Part shown: piece after piece, positions 1 to 8,220 of the stretch | Layout of the letters: each line of letters begins with the position of its first letter | How positions within the stretch are numbered: position 1 is the first letter of the stretch | Source of the DNA: CAVSVP01 sp963731125 | GTDB taxonomy: Bacteria; Pseudomonadota; Gammaproteobacteria; Competibacterales; Competibacteraceae | Length of the DNA: 64,000 nt | Reading direction: 5' to 3' | Assembly (NCBI GenBank): GCA_963731125.1 | Contig: CAVSVP010000008.1 | Location: forward strand, 186,001 to 250,000 | Notes under the pieces: generated by a model | Database searches by the model: none | Told to the model about the DNA's origin: nothing | Seen by the model: only the letters and a program-made list of their open reading frames with translations | Program-made: the position numbers and the translations under genes

Positions 1-2
1 GC

Positions 3-638
3 GTGAAAGTTGCTCTGCTGGTGCTCGCGGTCTCGGCCGGTGCGCCTCTGTTGCCGCGCAAACTGATGCATCTGGGGCAGGGAGAATATGTATTCGGCCT
101 TGTCGTCACGTCTTCGCTGCTGGCAATCGTCATTGTTCCCGCCTGGGTGGCGGTGCTCGGGCCGCTTTTCGGGCAGGAGGCCAAGGTAGCGCCTGCTCAG
201 GTGGCGTCCGTGATTGGCAAATCCTTTTTGTTGCCTCTAGCGGCGGGTATGGTCATTCATTGGTTTAATCCCCAACTGGCCGAACGCTGGGGTGATCGCC
301 TCATGGCAATCGGCGGCATCGTGCTCACCGGATGTGCCCTGGTGCTGCTCGGACTCAATTGGAACGTGATTCTCGCGGCGGGATGGGAGTTTCTGCTGAG
401 CCTGTCAGTGCTGGTTGTCGCTGCATTGAGCATTGGTCATCTTCTCGGCGGACCGGAGCCCGATAACCAGACCGCACTGGCCATCTCCTGTGCCACCCGC
501 CATATCGGCCTCGCAGTGCTCGTCGCTGCCACCGTTCCAGGGCCGCGCATCGCGGTGCTTGTTGCAGCGTATATCCTGGCCTCGGCGCTGGTGTCAATTC
601 CCTATATGCAGTGGCGCCGACGCAGCGTGACAACGTAA
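3..638 (+). CDS. Bile acid:sodium symporter (BASS) family transporter, 5'-truncated by window edge
   Basis: This is the C-terminal part of a multi-pass inner-membrane transporter. About six hydrophobic helices are visible in 211 residues, and the general look (a TR-H-I-G-L-A segment near residues 165-172 followed by a small-residue helix) fits the BASS/SBF Na+-coupled organic-anion family. Such proteins are usually about 300 residues, so roughly 90 residues lie left of the window. The GTG at position 3 is only the first in-frame start codon and is unlikely to be the true start. The gene ends 49 bases before the IS1-family element, which therefore lies downstream and does not interrupt it. The substrate cannot be inferred. 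Confidence 0.65.
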   Translation: MKVALLVLAVSAGAPLLPRKLMHLGQGEYVFGLVVTSSLLAIVIVPAWVAVLGPLFGQEAKVAPAQVASVIGKSFLLPLAAGMVIHWFNPQLAERWGDRLMAIGGIVLTGCALVLLGLNWNVILAAGWEFLLSLSVLVVAALSIGHLLGGPEPDNQTALAISCATRHIGLAVLVAATVPGPRIAVLVAAYILASALVSIPYMQWRRRSVTT

Positions 639-687
639 CGATGGCGAAGACCGAAGCAGGGGTGAGCGAAGTCAACCAATAACACAG

Positions 688-1592
688 GGTAGTGTTTTAG
701 CTTTGTTGTTTTTATAAAATAATCAACTATCATATTTTGAATTCAAGATGTCAAATTAGCAGAATTTAAACTCAGAAATTTATTATGGTATTAGAACCAA
801 TTAAATGCCCAAGTTGCGGTGGTATCGATGTTGGTAAACATGGAAAAACGACCAATGGAAAACAACGCTTTCTTTGCAAAGAAAGCGACTGCGAAGAAAA
901 GACATTTATTCGAGATTATTCAGAGAAAGGTCGCTTGCCAGAAGTCAAGCGAAAAATCATTGAGATGGCCGTAAACGGGAGCGGCATTCGTGAGACGGCC
1001 CGGGTATTGGATATAAGTACAGCGACGGTAATTAATGAATTAAAAAAAAAGGAACCTGAATTGCAATCGGTGAATCAGGCCATTTTAGATATACACTCGC
1101 CTGAGCAGATTGTTGTGGATATTATAAAAATAGATGAAAATCATGAGGTTAATGATCAAGAAATAGAGGTTGAAATGGATGAAATGTGGAGTTATGTGGG
1201 AAGTAAAGCGAATCAAAGATGGCTATGGCATGCCATAGATCGAGCCACTGGCGACGTGCTGGCTTATGTATTCGGGCGCCGCAAGGATGAGGTCTTTCTT
1301 AAATTAAAGGATTTATTGGAACCGTTTGGAATCACCCGTTTTTACACCGACGATTGGGGTTCTTATGGGCGTTATCTAGATCCTGAAAAGCATGTTATCG
1401 GGAAACGGAACACGCAGAAGATAGAGCGGAAACATTTAACGCTACGTACCCGTATTAAGCGGCTCGTCCGCAAAACCATTTGCTTCTCGAAATCAAAACA
1501 AATGCCCGATATCGTCATCGGGTTGTTTGTGAATCGTTATGAGTTTGGCATCCCTATTTAAAATCTATAAACAACAAAGTTAAAACACTACC
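688..1592 (+). mobile_element. IS1-family insertion sequence, complete with terminal inverted repeats
   Basis: The ends form a near-perfect 24-bp inverted repeat: left 688-711 and the reverse complement of 1569-1592 both begin GGTAGTGTTTTA and differ at one base (g versus a at the 13th position). The element is 905 bp and carries one transposase ORF. No convincing 8-9 bp target duplication is visible (left flank taacacag, right flank aatcagac), which suggests an old insertion or a rearranged flank. It is more AT-rich than the flanking genes. Confidence 0.85.
785..1561 (+). CDS. IS1-family transposase, single fused ORF
   Basis: DDE-type transposase of 258 residues. The N-terminus holds a zinc-finger-like CPSCGG motif (residues 8-13) with further Cys at about 33 and 38. 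A helix-turn-helix-like stretch follows at about 60-90. The catalytic half begins at about residue 130 with MDEMWSYVG, then YTDDWGSYG at about 188, and H/R/K-rich segments near the end. Classical IS1 needs a programmed frameshift to join InsA and InsB. Here both halves are in one frame, as in some single-ORF IS1 subgroups. The ORF is full length and seems intact. The ATG at 785 was chosen because there is nothing in frame between it and the left inverted repeat. Confidence 0.85.
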   Translation: MVLEPIKCPSCGGIDVGKHGKTTNGKQRFLCKESDCEEKTFIRDYSEKGRLPEVKRKIIEMAVNGSGIRETARVLDISTATVINELKKKEPELQSVNQAILDIHSPEQIVVDIIKIDENHEVNDQEIEVEMDEMWSYVGSKANQRWLWHAIDRATGDVLAYVFGRRKDEVFLKLKDLLEPFGITRFYTDDWGSYGRYLDPEKHVIGKRNTQKIERKHLTLRTRIKRLVRKTICFSKSKQMPDIVIGLFVNRYEFGIPI

Positions 1593-1988
1593 AATCAGAC
1601 AACCTCCTAATTTATAAAGTAATATATTTAAGAGGGCTCGGAAAAAAAGAGCCAAAACCCGTTTGGCGATGAGTTTGCAACCATCGTTATTGTTGGCCTT
1701 AATGGAAAATACCCTACGAAAAATTTAGTATCTTAGCTCGGCTTTGTACATTGCTGTGAGCATGTTAAGCGCATTGGATTTAAAGAAAAATGTATGAGGG
1801 AACGGATCATAAACCCGGGTGGGGTGCGGCTCAAAGGGCCGATCATCCAAACCGGTAAGCCTTTATATTAATTGAAACATGGTTGGCTAGTTTATTATTC
1901 CTAACTATAACGACTAAAAAATCCGCCTCTCAAAATGAGTTTGGCATAGGCCCCAACTTACCCCATAAAGTTATATCGAGAACTTTTT
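1593..1988. other. Non-coding stretch between the IS1 element and the PpiC-like gene
   Basis: About 400 bases with no supportable ORF. It contains a GGCTC/GAGCC hairpin around 1636-1654 and a GGCTC...GGGCC region around 1829-1843. Neither is followed by a clear T-run. No RNA gene was recognised. It is AT-rich and probably holds the promoter of the gene at 1989. Confidence 0.4.
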
Positions 1989-2891
1989 ATGACTACCAAC
2001 GGATTACCTCGACTGAAACAATGGTTTCGTGAACCCCTGGTTCACTTTCTCCTGCTAGGTGCGGGACTATTTTTGCTGTATTCCCTGGTTAACGACGACA
2101 CCAGCGAACAGCCACCCAATCGAATTGTTGTCGACGAGGGGCAGGCAAGGCGTCTCGCGGAGCAGTTCCAGCGCACCTGGATACGTCCGCCGACCCGACA
2201 GGAACTCAAGGGTTTGGTTGAGGATTACATCAAAGAAGAGATTCTCTACCGGGAGGCGCTCGCCCTTGGACTCGACCAGGATGACCTCGTCATTCGACGC
2301 CGATTGCGACAGAAAATGGAGTTTCTTAACGAGGATCTTGTTGAGCAGCGACCACCTACCGATGCACAGCTGCAGGTGTTCCTGAAGACCCATGCGGACA
2401 AGTTCCGCCGTCCCGGACGTCTGAGTTTCCAGCAGGTTTACCTGAGCCCCGAACGCTACGACGACGATGGGGAAGCGCGGGCGATGGCTTTGCTGGCGCA
2501 TCTCAACACGAAACCGACCTCTGCATCCAGAGCCGAGACTCTGGGTGATCCGACGCTTTTGCCGTACGAACTCGACGCGGTGACGTTGGAAGAGGTTGCC
2601 CGGACTTTCGGCGGCACTCTTGCAGAAGCGCTGGCCGAAGCGCCTGCCGACCGCTGGTCTGGTCCTTTTTCATCGAGTTACGGACTGCATCTGGTGCGCT
2701 TTACCGATCGGGAAGCGGGCGGTATGCCAGCGCTTGAGAAAATCCGCTCCGTCGTCGAGCGTGAGTGGTTAGCAGAACATCGCATTGCGGCGAAGAATCG
2801 CTTTTACGAGGCGCTACGGGCACGATACCAGGTGGTGATAGAGATGCCGGATGACTCTACCAGCGAACAGCTGGTGTCCCGCGAGCCATGA
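1989..2891 (+). CDS. Peptidyl-prolyl cis-trans isomerase, PpiC/parvulin-like, membrane-anchored
   Basis: 300-residue protein with one N-terminal transmembrane anchor (about residues 17-34, EPLVHFLLLGAGLFLLYSLV region) and a large, presumably periplasmic, part. Residues 50-110 are helical and resemble the SurA/PpiC N-terminal chaperone region (IKEEILYREALALGLDQDD). Residues 125-260 resemble a parvulin-type rotamase domain ending in SSYGLHLVRF. The family assists folding of exported proteins. Its stop overlaps the next start in an ATGA arrangement (2888-2891), so it is translationally coupled to the HupE-like protein. This gene pair is familiar from other proteobacteria. The exact client is unknown. 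Confidence 0.8.
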   Translation: MTTNGLPRLKQWFREPLVHFLLLGAGLFLLYSLVNDDTSEQPPNRIVVDEGQARRLAEQFQRTWIRPPTRQELKGLVEDYIKEEILYREALALGLDQDDLVIRRRLRQKMEFLNEDLVEQRPPTDAQLQVFLKTHADKFRRPGRLSFQQVYLSPERYDDDGEARAMALLAHLNTKPTSASRAETLGDPTLLPYELDAVTLEEVARTFGGTLAEALAEAPADRWSGPFSSSYGLHLVRFTDREAGGMPALEKIRSVVEREWLAEHRIAAKNRFYEALRARYQVVIEMPDDSTSEQLVSREP

Positions 2892-3916
2892 AAGCAGCGC
2901 TTCCCATTTTTGCCATTTGGCTGCTCTGCTGCGGTTTGCCGGGGTCCGTGCAGGCCCACGAAGTACGGCCTGGGTATCTCGAATTGCGCCAGATCGACGC
3001 CGAGAGTTACCAAGTGCTCTGGAAGGTGCCGGCGAGAGGTGACCGACGGCTCGGACTTTACGTCGGCCTTCCTGAGAACTGCACCGGTACTCCGCCTGGA
3101 TCGCGATTTGCCGGTGGCGCCTATATTGAACGCTGGCAAATGACCTGTGCGGGTGGACTTGTCGGCGGCACCGTCGCTATTGAAGGGCTAGCGGCGACCC
3201 GCACCGACGTGCTGGCCCGTGTGCAGCGCCTCGACGGCACGACGCAGACCGTGCGGCTCACACCGGGTGATTCCACATTTACGGTGGCCGCGGCAGCTGG
3301 GACGTGGGACGTGGCGAAGACTTACGTTGCACTCGGTGTCGAGCATATTCTGCTCGGTATCGACCATTTGCTCTTCGTACTGGCGCTCCTGTTTCTGGTC
3401 GGGACTTGGCCGCGCCTCATCGGCACCATTACCGCCTTTACCATTGCCCACAGCCTGACCTTGGCGGCGGCGACGTTTGGCTGGGTTCAGGTACCGCAGG
3501 CGCCGGTAGAGGCCGCCATCGCCCTTAGCATTGTCTTTGTCGCCGCCGAGGTAATCCACACCCGCCAGGGACATCCCGGGCTTGCCGCACGCAAGCCCTG
3601 GCTAGTGGCCTTTGTGTTTGGGTTGTTGCATGGATTGGGCTTTGCCGGTGCATTGCGCGAGGTAGGATTGCCGGAACACGCCATCCCGCTGGCGTTGGCT
3701 TTTTTCAATATCGGCGTCGAAATCGGGCAACTGCTGTTCGTTGCCGCCGTGTTCATGCTTTTTTGGTTGTTCAAGCGGTTACGCAGCTATAGTAAAACAA
3801 GCGCTGAACCCGATGCCTGGCACACGGCTGCTGCGGTATCCACACCAGGAGCTTATCTTATTGGATCGCTGGCGGCATTTTGGTTGTTGGAACGAACCTA
3901 TGGATTTTGGAGCTGA
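2888..3916 (+). CDS. HupE/UreJ-like membrane protein
   Basis: 342 residues. A cleavable signal peptide (residues 1-23, ending SVQA-HE) is followed by an extracytoplasmic beta-rich domain of about 120 residues. Six or seven transmembrane helices then start with the diagnostic VALGVEHILLGIDHLLFVLAL segment (about 147-167), rich in conserved His and Asp. A second His-containing helix is FGLLHGLGFAGAL (about 244-256). HupE/UreJ proteins are linked to nickel or other metal uptake, but this long form with an exported N-terminal domain is of unproven function. It overlaps the upstream PpiC-like gene by 4 bases. Confidence 0.75.
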   Translation: MKAALPIFAIWLLCCGLPGSVQAHEVRPGYLELRQIDAESYQVLWKVPARGDRRLGLYVGLPENCTGTPPGSRFAGGAYIERWQMTCAGGLVGGTVAIEGLAATRTDVLARVQRLDGTTQTVRLTPGDSTFTVAAAAGTWDVAKTYVALGVEHILLGIDHLLFVLALLFLVGTWPRLIGTITAFTIAHSLTLAAATFGWVQVPQAPVEAAIALSIVFVAAEVIHTRQGHPGLAARKPWLVAFVFGLLHGLGFAGALREVGLPEHAIPLALAFFNIGVEIGQLLFVAAVFMLFWLFKRLRSYSKTSAEPDAWHTAAAVSTPGAYLIGSLAAFWLLERTYGFWS

Positions 3917-4143
3917 AAAGGGCAGGGCGCTAAGTGTGTCGCAGCGTGTCGATAGGGCGTTCATCGAAGAGACGGCGGGGTCACCGCCGGCAAAATATAT
4001 TATACAAATATTGTATTATATTTTGATTTGATACATGAATCAGTTAGATTTTATTTTATTGATTTTTTAAATATTTTTTAATATTTATTTATAATTGATA
4101 CCTTAAAGTGTCTTTTCAACCTTAAATAAGTTTATACTAATGC

Positions 4144-4171
4144 TTGACATTTTTTCAAAAAATGTTATACA
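4144..4171 (+). promoter_or_regulatory. Sigma70-like promoter with an embedded palindrome
   Basis: TTGACA at 4144-4149, then 16 bases, then TATACA at 4166-4171, which is a perfect -35 and a 4/6 -10 match. The spacer holds the perfect palindrome CATTTTTTCAAAAAATG (4148-4164), placed where a repressor would block RNA polymerase. It lies about 40 bases upstream of the leader ORF at 4209. That the palindrome is an operator is inference. Confidence 0.5.
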
Positions 4172-4208
4172 GGTATGAAAAAATTAACTTAGTAAAGCAA
4201 AGGATAAT

Positions 4209-4238
4209 ATGAACGGTTTCCACTTGAGCGGGTATTAA
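4209..4238 (+). CDS. Putative 9-codon leader ORF (MNGFHLSGY)
   Basis: An AAAGGA Shine-Dalgarno sequence lies about 5 bases before ATG 4209. Nine codons later a TAA stop (4236-4238) ends one base before the ATG (4240) of the membrane protein. The downstream gene has only a weak ribosome site of its own (GAGCGGG, inside the leader), so the leader may drive it by translational coupling. It is too short for homology, and its expression is inferred only from the SD and spacing. Confidence 0.3.
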   Translation: MNGFHLSGY

Positions 4239-4239
4239 A

Positions 4240-4722
4240 ATGCAAACCACCACCAATCCTGAAGTTAACATACCCACCTCTGTTTTGATTACCATCTGCA
4301 TCCTACTGGTTCCTTGTGCCGTTTCATCCTTTTTCCTGCTAGCAGGTCCTCCTGAGTGGCGCGAGCCTACCTGGCATGTTCTGCATACCTACACAGCAAT
4401 TATGCTTGGCTTTCTTGGTGGTCTCTACGGAGCACAGTTGTGGAAGGCAAAGCCTATGGGGAAGACGAAATCTCCAACATATCGGCGGTCGACCATGTGG
4501 TTAAGTTTAGGTTCGACATTACTGGCTTGTATTTCCCTGACGCTACCTGCAGTGATAGGGGTAGGGGTGCTGTTGCTGAGTTTTGCAGGGTTTAAAACCG
4601 CTTTAGCTCGACAAGGGGAAGTGTCGGTCCGTTTACCGCAGTGGTATGGTCAACTGGGCGATCAATTCGCGGCGTGGGTGATGATTTTTTTAGGTATAGC
4701 GCTAGCTACGATCTTGCTATGA
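4240..4722 (+). CDS. Small four-helix membrane protein, possibly DUF3429-like
   Basis: 160 residues with four predicted transmembrane helices (about 12-34, 44-64, 85-117, 138-159). The Y-T-A-I-M-L-G-F-L-G-G-L-Y-G motif around residues 47-60 resembles the conserved Y..IILSFLGG of DUF3429 inner-membrane proteins. That assignment is tentative. It sits between the HupE-like gene and aqpZ, has its own upstream promoter, and lies in an AT-rich setting. The function is unknown. Confidence 0.55.
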   Translation: MQTTTNPEVNIPTSVLITICILLVPCAVSSFFLLAGPPEWREPTWHVLHTYTAIMLGFLGGLYGAQLWKAKPMGKTKSPTYRRSTMWLSLGSTLLACISLTLPAVIGVGVLLLSFAGFKTALARQGEVSVRLPQWYGQLGDQFAAWVMIFLGIALATILL

Positions 4723-4964
4723 AGTGCCTTGCCCCAAGCTTCGGGTTAGGTTCTTGCGCCGTTGCATGCATGGTTTCAAACACGTAAATAGCAACGTGTT
4801 AACCGACATATTTATATGTTATTGAATTTATTAGGTAAAATCGGTTTTCTTTGTGCTTTGTGAGGAGATACAAAAAACTAAAATAAAATAAGCTTTTGAT
4901 TTTAAAAAATTTTTATTATCTCGTGTCACGGTATTATTTTTAGTAAGTTGAGCAGGTAGCAGCA

Positions 4965-5720
4965 ATGTCTCTAGCAAAAAAATTAACAGCCGAATTTATC
5001 GGTACTGCATGGCTGGTCTTCGGTGGTTGCGGCAGTGCCGTATTAGCGGCTGCATTTACCACAGGGACGCCTGATAACATTCATTTAGGTATCGGCTTTG
5101 TCGGCGTATCCTTTGCCTTTGGGTTAACCTTGTTGACCATGGTCTATACCATTGGCCCTATCTCGGGTTGCCACATCAATCCTGCAGTCTCCTTTGGCTT
5201 ATGGGCCGGCGGTCGGTTTCCAACAGCTGAATTGGGACCCTATGTTATCGCTCAAGTGCTGGGAGGGATTGTAGGTGCTTTTATTCTTTATCTGATTGCC
5301 ACCGGTAAAGCCGGTTTTGATGTGGTTGGCAGCGGGTTTGCCGCCAATGGTTTCGGCGAGCATTCGCCGGGTGGTTATTCCATGACTGCCGCGCTGATCG
5401 CCGAGATTGTGCTTACCTATGTGTTTCTGCTTATTATTCTGGGTGCCACTGATAAACGTGCCCCCGTCGGTTTTGCAGGTCTCGCTATCGGCATGGCATT
5501 GGTGCTTATCCATCTTATCAGCATTCCGGTCACCAATACGTCGGTGAACCCGGCTCGCAGCACGGCTCCGGCACTCTTTGTCGGCGGCTGGGCCATTCAG
5601 CAGCTCTGGCTCTTTTGGGTAGCACCGATCGTTGGCGCTCTACTGGCGGGAGTGACGTATCGGTGGCTCGGCTCTCATTTCGAAACCATTGATGGAGAAC
5701 TTAAGACTGCGAAGGCCTAA
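4965..5720 (+). CDS. aqpZ: Aquaporin Z, water channel
   Basis: 251-residue MIP-family channel with six membrane helices plus two half-helices. The two NPA boxes are seen as HINPAVSFG (about residues 69-77) and SVNPARS (about 192-198). The GGCGSAVLAA segment in helix 1 and the Arg after the second NPA are those of the water-selective AqpZ branch. It mediates passive water flux across the inner membrane. The start at 4965 follows a GAGCAGG ribosome site. A rho-independent terminator follows at 5792. Length is close to the usual 230-250 residues. Confidence 0.92.
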   Translation: MSLAKKLTAEFIGTAWLVFGGCGSAVLAAAFTTGTPDNIHLGIGFVGVSFAFGLTLLTMVYTIGPISGCHINPAVSFGLWAGGRFPTAELGPYVIAQVLGGIVGAFILYLIATGKAGFDVVGSGFAANGFGEHSPGGYSMTAALIAEIVLTYVFLLIILGATDKRAPVGFAGLAIGMALVLIHLISIPVTNTSVNPARSTAPALFVGGWAIQQLWLFWVAPIVGALLAGVTYRWLGSHFETIDGELKTAKA

Positions 5721-5791
5721 TGCTTTGGGAGTGGCAATGATAAAATAATAAAACTTGATCAATCTTTACAACTCTAACAGTAGTATCGATG

Positions 5792-5832
5792 AGCCGCGCT
5801 CGCCAAAGTTTTGGGCGCGGCTGTTTTGTTTG
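5792..5832 (+). terminator. Rho-independent terminator downstream of aqpZ
   Basis: Perfect 8-bp stem AGCCGCGC (5792-5799) and GCGCGGCT (5815-5822), with further partial pairing inside a 15-base interval, followed by GTTTTGTTTG. It ends the aqpZ transcript before the xpaC-telA genes. Confidence 0.7.
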
Positions 5833-5864
5833 ACTTACTTTGCGATGAGAAATCAGGAAAATAA

Positions 5865-5954
5865 ATGCCCAAATTTTGGCTTAAATTCATCGGGTTATTA
5901 ATCCTTTTCTCCACTATTGGAGTGGCTTCTTGCCAGGCATTTTTGGCGGTATAA
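5865..5954 (+). CDS. Possible short lipoprotein-like peptide (29 aa)
   Basis: The ORF starts at ATG 5865 behind a CAGGAAA ribosome site. It encodes a basic start, a hydrophobic core (about residues 8-20) and a lipobox-like V-A-S-C at residues 20-23, then stops after only six more residues. It could be a tiny entericidin-type lipoprotein or a decayed signal peptide. No family was recognised and expression is unproven. Confidence 0.3.
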   Translation: MPKFWLKFIGLLILFSTIGVASCQAFLAV

Positions 5955-6044
5955 TGCCCTGGTCACACCTTAAAATTGGCATATGGCCAATCTGGTTAGC
6001 ACAAGATGCCGTCCAAGATTTCCGCTGCATTTACTCTCTAAGCT

Positions 6045-6881
6045 ATGGTGGTTAGATATAAAAAATTTTCCGAGCGGTTTCGCTTCAGAAATGCTTTCAT
6101 GCTGTTTCTGTTGCCGCTGCCCCTATTGTTTGCTGCCATTTTCGCCATTGCCAAGGATGATCTAGCAGGGGTAATCATCAATGGAATTGGCTATGCGCTC
6201 TATCTAGGAGGAGCTTTCTCGGTGCGTCAGGGTCTGCACAATGCGGCGGAATATGAACGACGAAAAGTAGCCCGGGCCCCTCCATATCCCTTAAAGACGC
6301 TAGGTGCAGTGCTGGTCGGCGTGGCCACGGGGTTAACCGCTGCCCTCGGGGCCGGCTATAGCCTGCCGATTGCGGTGAGCTTTGGTCTTGGCGCGATGTT
6401 AGGCTGCTATCTGGTGTATGGATTTGATCCGCGAACCGCCAAAAAAGTGGCCGACTCTTATGGATTAGACACCACAGAACAGGTAGTAGCGGCACTGGAG
6501 AGTGCCGAGCGGACGATCAATGCCTTGGAGTTGGCCAACCGAGAGATTCGTAATGCCGAATTTAATATTCGGTTACGGCGAATTGCTGATGCGGCACGCC
6601 AGGTGGTGACCATGGTCGAGGAGGATCCCCGGGACTTGCGCCGTGCCAGGAAGTTTTTCAATGTGTATCTGGAGGGAGCCAAACAAGTAACCGAAGGTTA
6701 TGCCCGCACCCACGAAAGCATGCAAACCCCGGAGCTGGAAAATAACTTTCGCCGCGTTCTGATTACCATTGAGGACGTTTTTAAGGAGCAGCAGGTAAAG
6801 CTGCTGGAAGATGACGTGCAGGATCTGGATGTACAGATTGAGGTATTAAAGACGCAACTCAAGCATGAAGGTGTTATCTAA
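6045..6881 (+). CDS. XpaC-like membrane protein, partner of TelA
   Basis: 278 residues. Hydrophobic segments lie at about 17-36, 40-57, 84-105 and 108-122, followed by a long helical cytoplasmic tail (about 140-278) with the ALESAERTINALE and FNIRLRRIADAARQVV stretches typical of the XpaC (5-bromo-4-chloroindolyl phosphate hydrolysis) family. XpaC and TelA are commonly encoded together and linked to toxic-anion/tellurite or envelope-stress resistance. The biochemical role is not established. The telA start is 51 bases downstream, so the two are probably one operon. The ATG at 6045 is taken as start, but no strong ribosome site decides it. Confidence 0.75.
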   Translation: MVVRYKKFSERFRFRNAFMLFLLPLPLLFAAIFAIAKDDLAGVIINGIGYALYLGGAFSVRQGLHNAAEYERRKVARAPPYPLKTLGAVLVGVATGLTAALGAGYSLPIAVSFGLGAMLGCYLVYGFDPRTAKKVADSYGLDTTEQVVAALESAERTINALELANREIRNAEFNIRLRRIADAARQVVTMVEEDPRDLRRARKFFNVYLEGAKQVTEGYARTHESMQTPELENNFRRVLITIEDVFKEQQVKLLEDDVQDLDVQIEVLKTQLKHEGVI

Positions 6882-6932
6882 TCCCAGCAAAATTGTGTTT
6901 GCCACCGTTAATCAGCCAGGAGTCCATGCCCG

Positions 6933-8096
6933 ATGACCCAAACCACCGATCTGTCCACCTCGGCTCAGGTGCTGGCCCAATCGGCCTCGGCGGAATTAAT
7001 GAAAAACATTGATCAGGATCTGGCCCTTCGCAAACCGACACCGGAGATTGATCGCCAGCAGCTGGCCGCTTTGCTGGCCGAGATCGATTTGCAAGACAGT
7101 AACTCCATTATCTTTTTTGGCACCAAGGCCCAAGAGCAGCTGACTACCATCTCTGACCGCATGCTCGAGGGGGTACGTTCCAAAGATACGGGTCCCGCTG
7201 GTGCCGCTTTGAACGAAATGGTAGCCGTATTGCGCGGTTTTAACGTAGACGAGATGGACCCTAACAAAAAACCGGGGTTACTTGCCCGCCTGTTCGGTAA
7301 GGCTAAGCCTCTCGCCAAAATCGTGCAGCAATATGAATCGGTGCGTAACCAGATCGACGCCATCAGCAATGAACTGGAACGTCACAAGACCAAGCTGCTT
7401 ACCGATATTACCTCTTTGGATCGGCTATATCAGGCAAATCTGGACTACTTTCATACGTTGGAACTGTATATACGAGCAGGCGAGGAAAAACTGCGGCAAC
7501 TGGATGAGGAGATTATTCCCAATCTCCAACAGCAAGTGGGGCAGAATGACTCCGTCATCAAGGCACAAGAACTGCGGGATTTACGCAGTGCCCGCGACGA
7601 CCTGGAGCGGCGGGTACACGACCTCAAGCTAACCCGCCAAGTCACCATGCAGAGTCTGCCCAGCATTCGTCTGGTGCAAGAGAATGATAAGGGGCTGGTC
7701 AACAAAATTACCTCAACCATGGTTAACACCGTTCCCCTATGGCGGCAGCAACTGGCCCAGGCCATTACCATCTATCGTTCCGGGCAGGCCGCTCGCACCG
7801 TTAAGGCCGCTACCGATCTGACCAATGAGTTGCTGACCGCCAATGCCGACAACCTTAAACAGGCCAACGCCCAGGTGCGCCGGGAGTTGGAACGCGGGGT
7901 GTTCGATATCGAGGCCGTTAAAAAGGCGCACGCATCGCTGATTGCCACCATCGAAGAAAGTCTGCAGATCGCGGATGAAGGGCGCCGCCGCCGTCAGGAA
8001 GCCGCCACCCAGATGGAAGCGCTCGAGGCCGAATTACGCAAGACATTGGCAGCCGCTTCCGCCCGGACGACGGCCAGCCGGTCGGGGGGAAGATAA
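6933..8096 (+). CDS. telA: TelA-family toxic anion resistance protein
   Basis: 387 residues, soluble and almost wholly alpha-helical. The conserved TelA core runs from about residue 40 (NSIIFFGTKAQEQL) to about residue 360, including YFHTLELYIRAGEEKLRQL (about 171-189) and the VNTVPLWRQQLAQAI segment (about 264-278). Proteins of this family confer tellurite and other toxic anion tolerance and are often co-operonic with XpaC, as here. There is no membrane segment, so it probably acts at the inner face of the membrane with XpaC. It is full length and intact. Confidence 0.85.
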   Translation: MTQTTDLSTSAQVLAQSASAELMKNIDQDLALRKPTPEIDRQQLAALLAEIDLQDSNSIIFFGTKAQEQLTTISDRMLEGVRSKDTGPAGAALNEMVAVLRGFNVDEMDPNKKPGLLARLFGKAKPLAKIVQQYESVRNQIDAISNELERHKTKLLTDITSLDRLYQANLDYFHTLELYIRAGEEKLRQLDEEIIPNLQQQVGQNDSVIKAQELRDLRSARDDLERRVHDLKLTRQVTMQSLPSIRLVQENDKGLVNKITSTMVNTVPLWRQQLAQAITIYRSGQAARTVKAATDLTNELLTANADNLKQANAQVRRELERGVFDIEAVKKAHASLIATIEESLQIADEGRRRRQEAATQMEALEAELRKTLAAASARTTASRSGGR

Positions 8097-8220
8097 AGTA
8101 TAGCGCTGCTAGCGCGCATCTCCCGGTGCGCTGCTGGTGACACCGGCTAGCCCGGCGCCGCATCGCTTATTTTTATAAGAAGTCTATCGTGTCACGTTAA
8201 GCAGCGAATCGAGGGCTATC

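Noticed and set aside
680..1600. 8-9 bp target duplication for the IS1 element
   Set aside because: The flanks taacacag and aatcagac do not match; only chance similarity is seen.
6178..6495. 105-codon minus-strand ORF in xpaC
   Set aside because: Antisense to the XpaC-like gene, with a low-complexity Arg/Pro-rich product typical of shadow frames.
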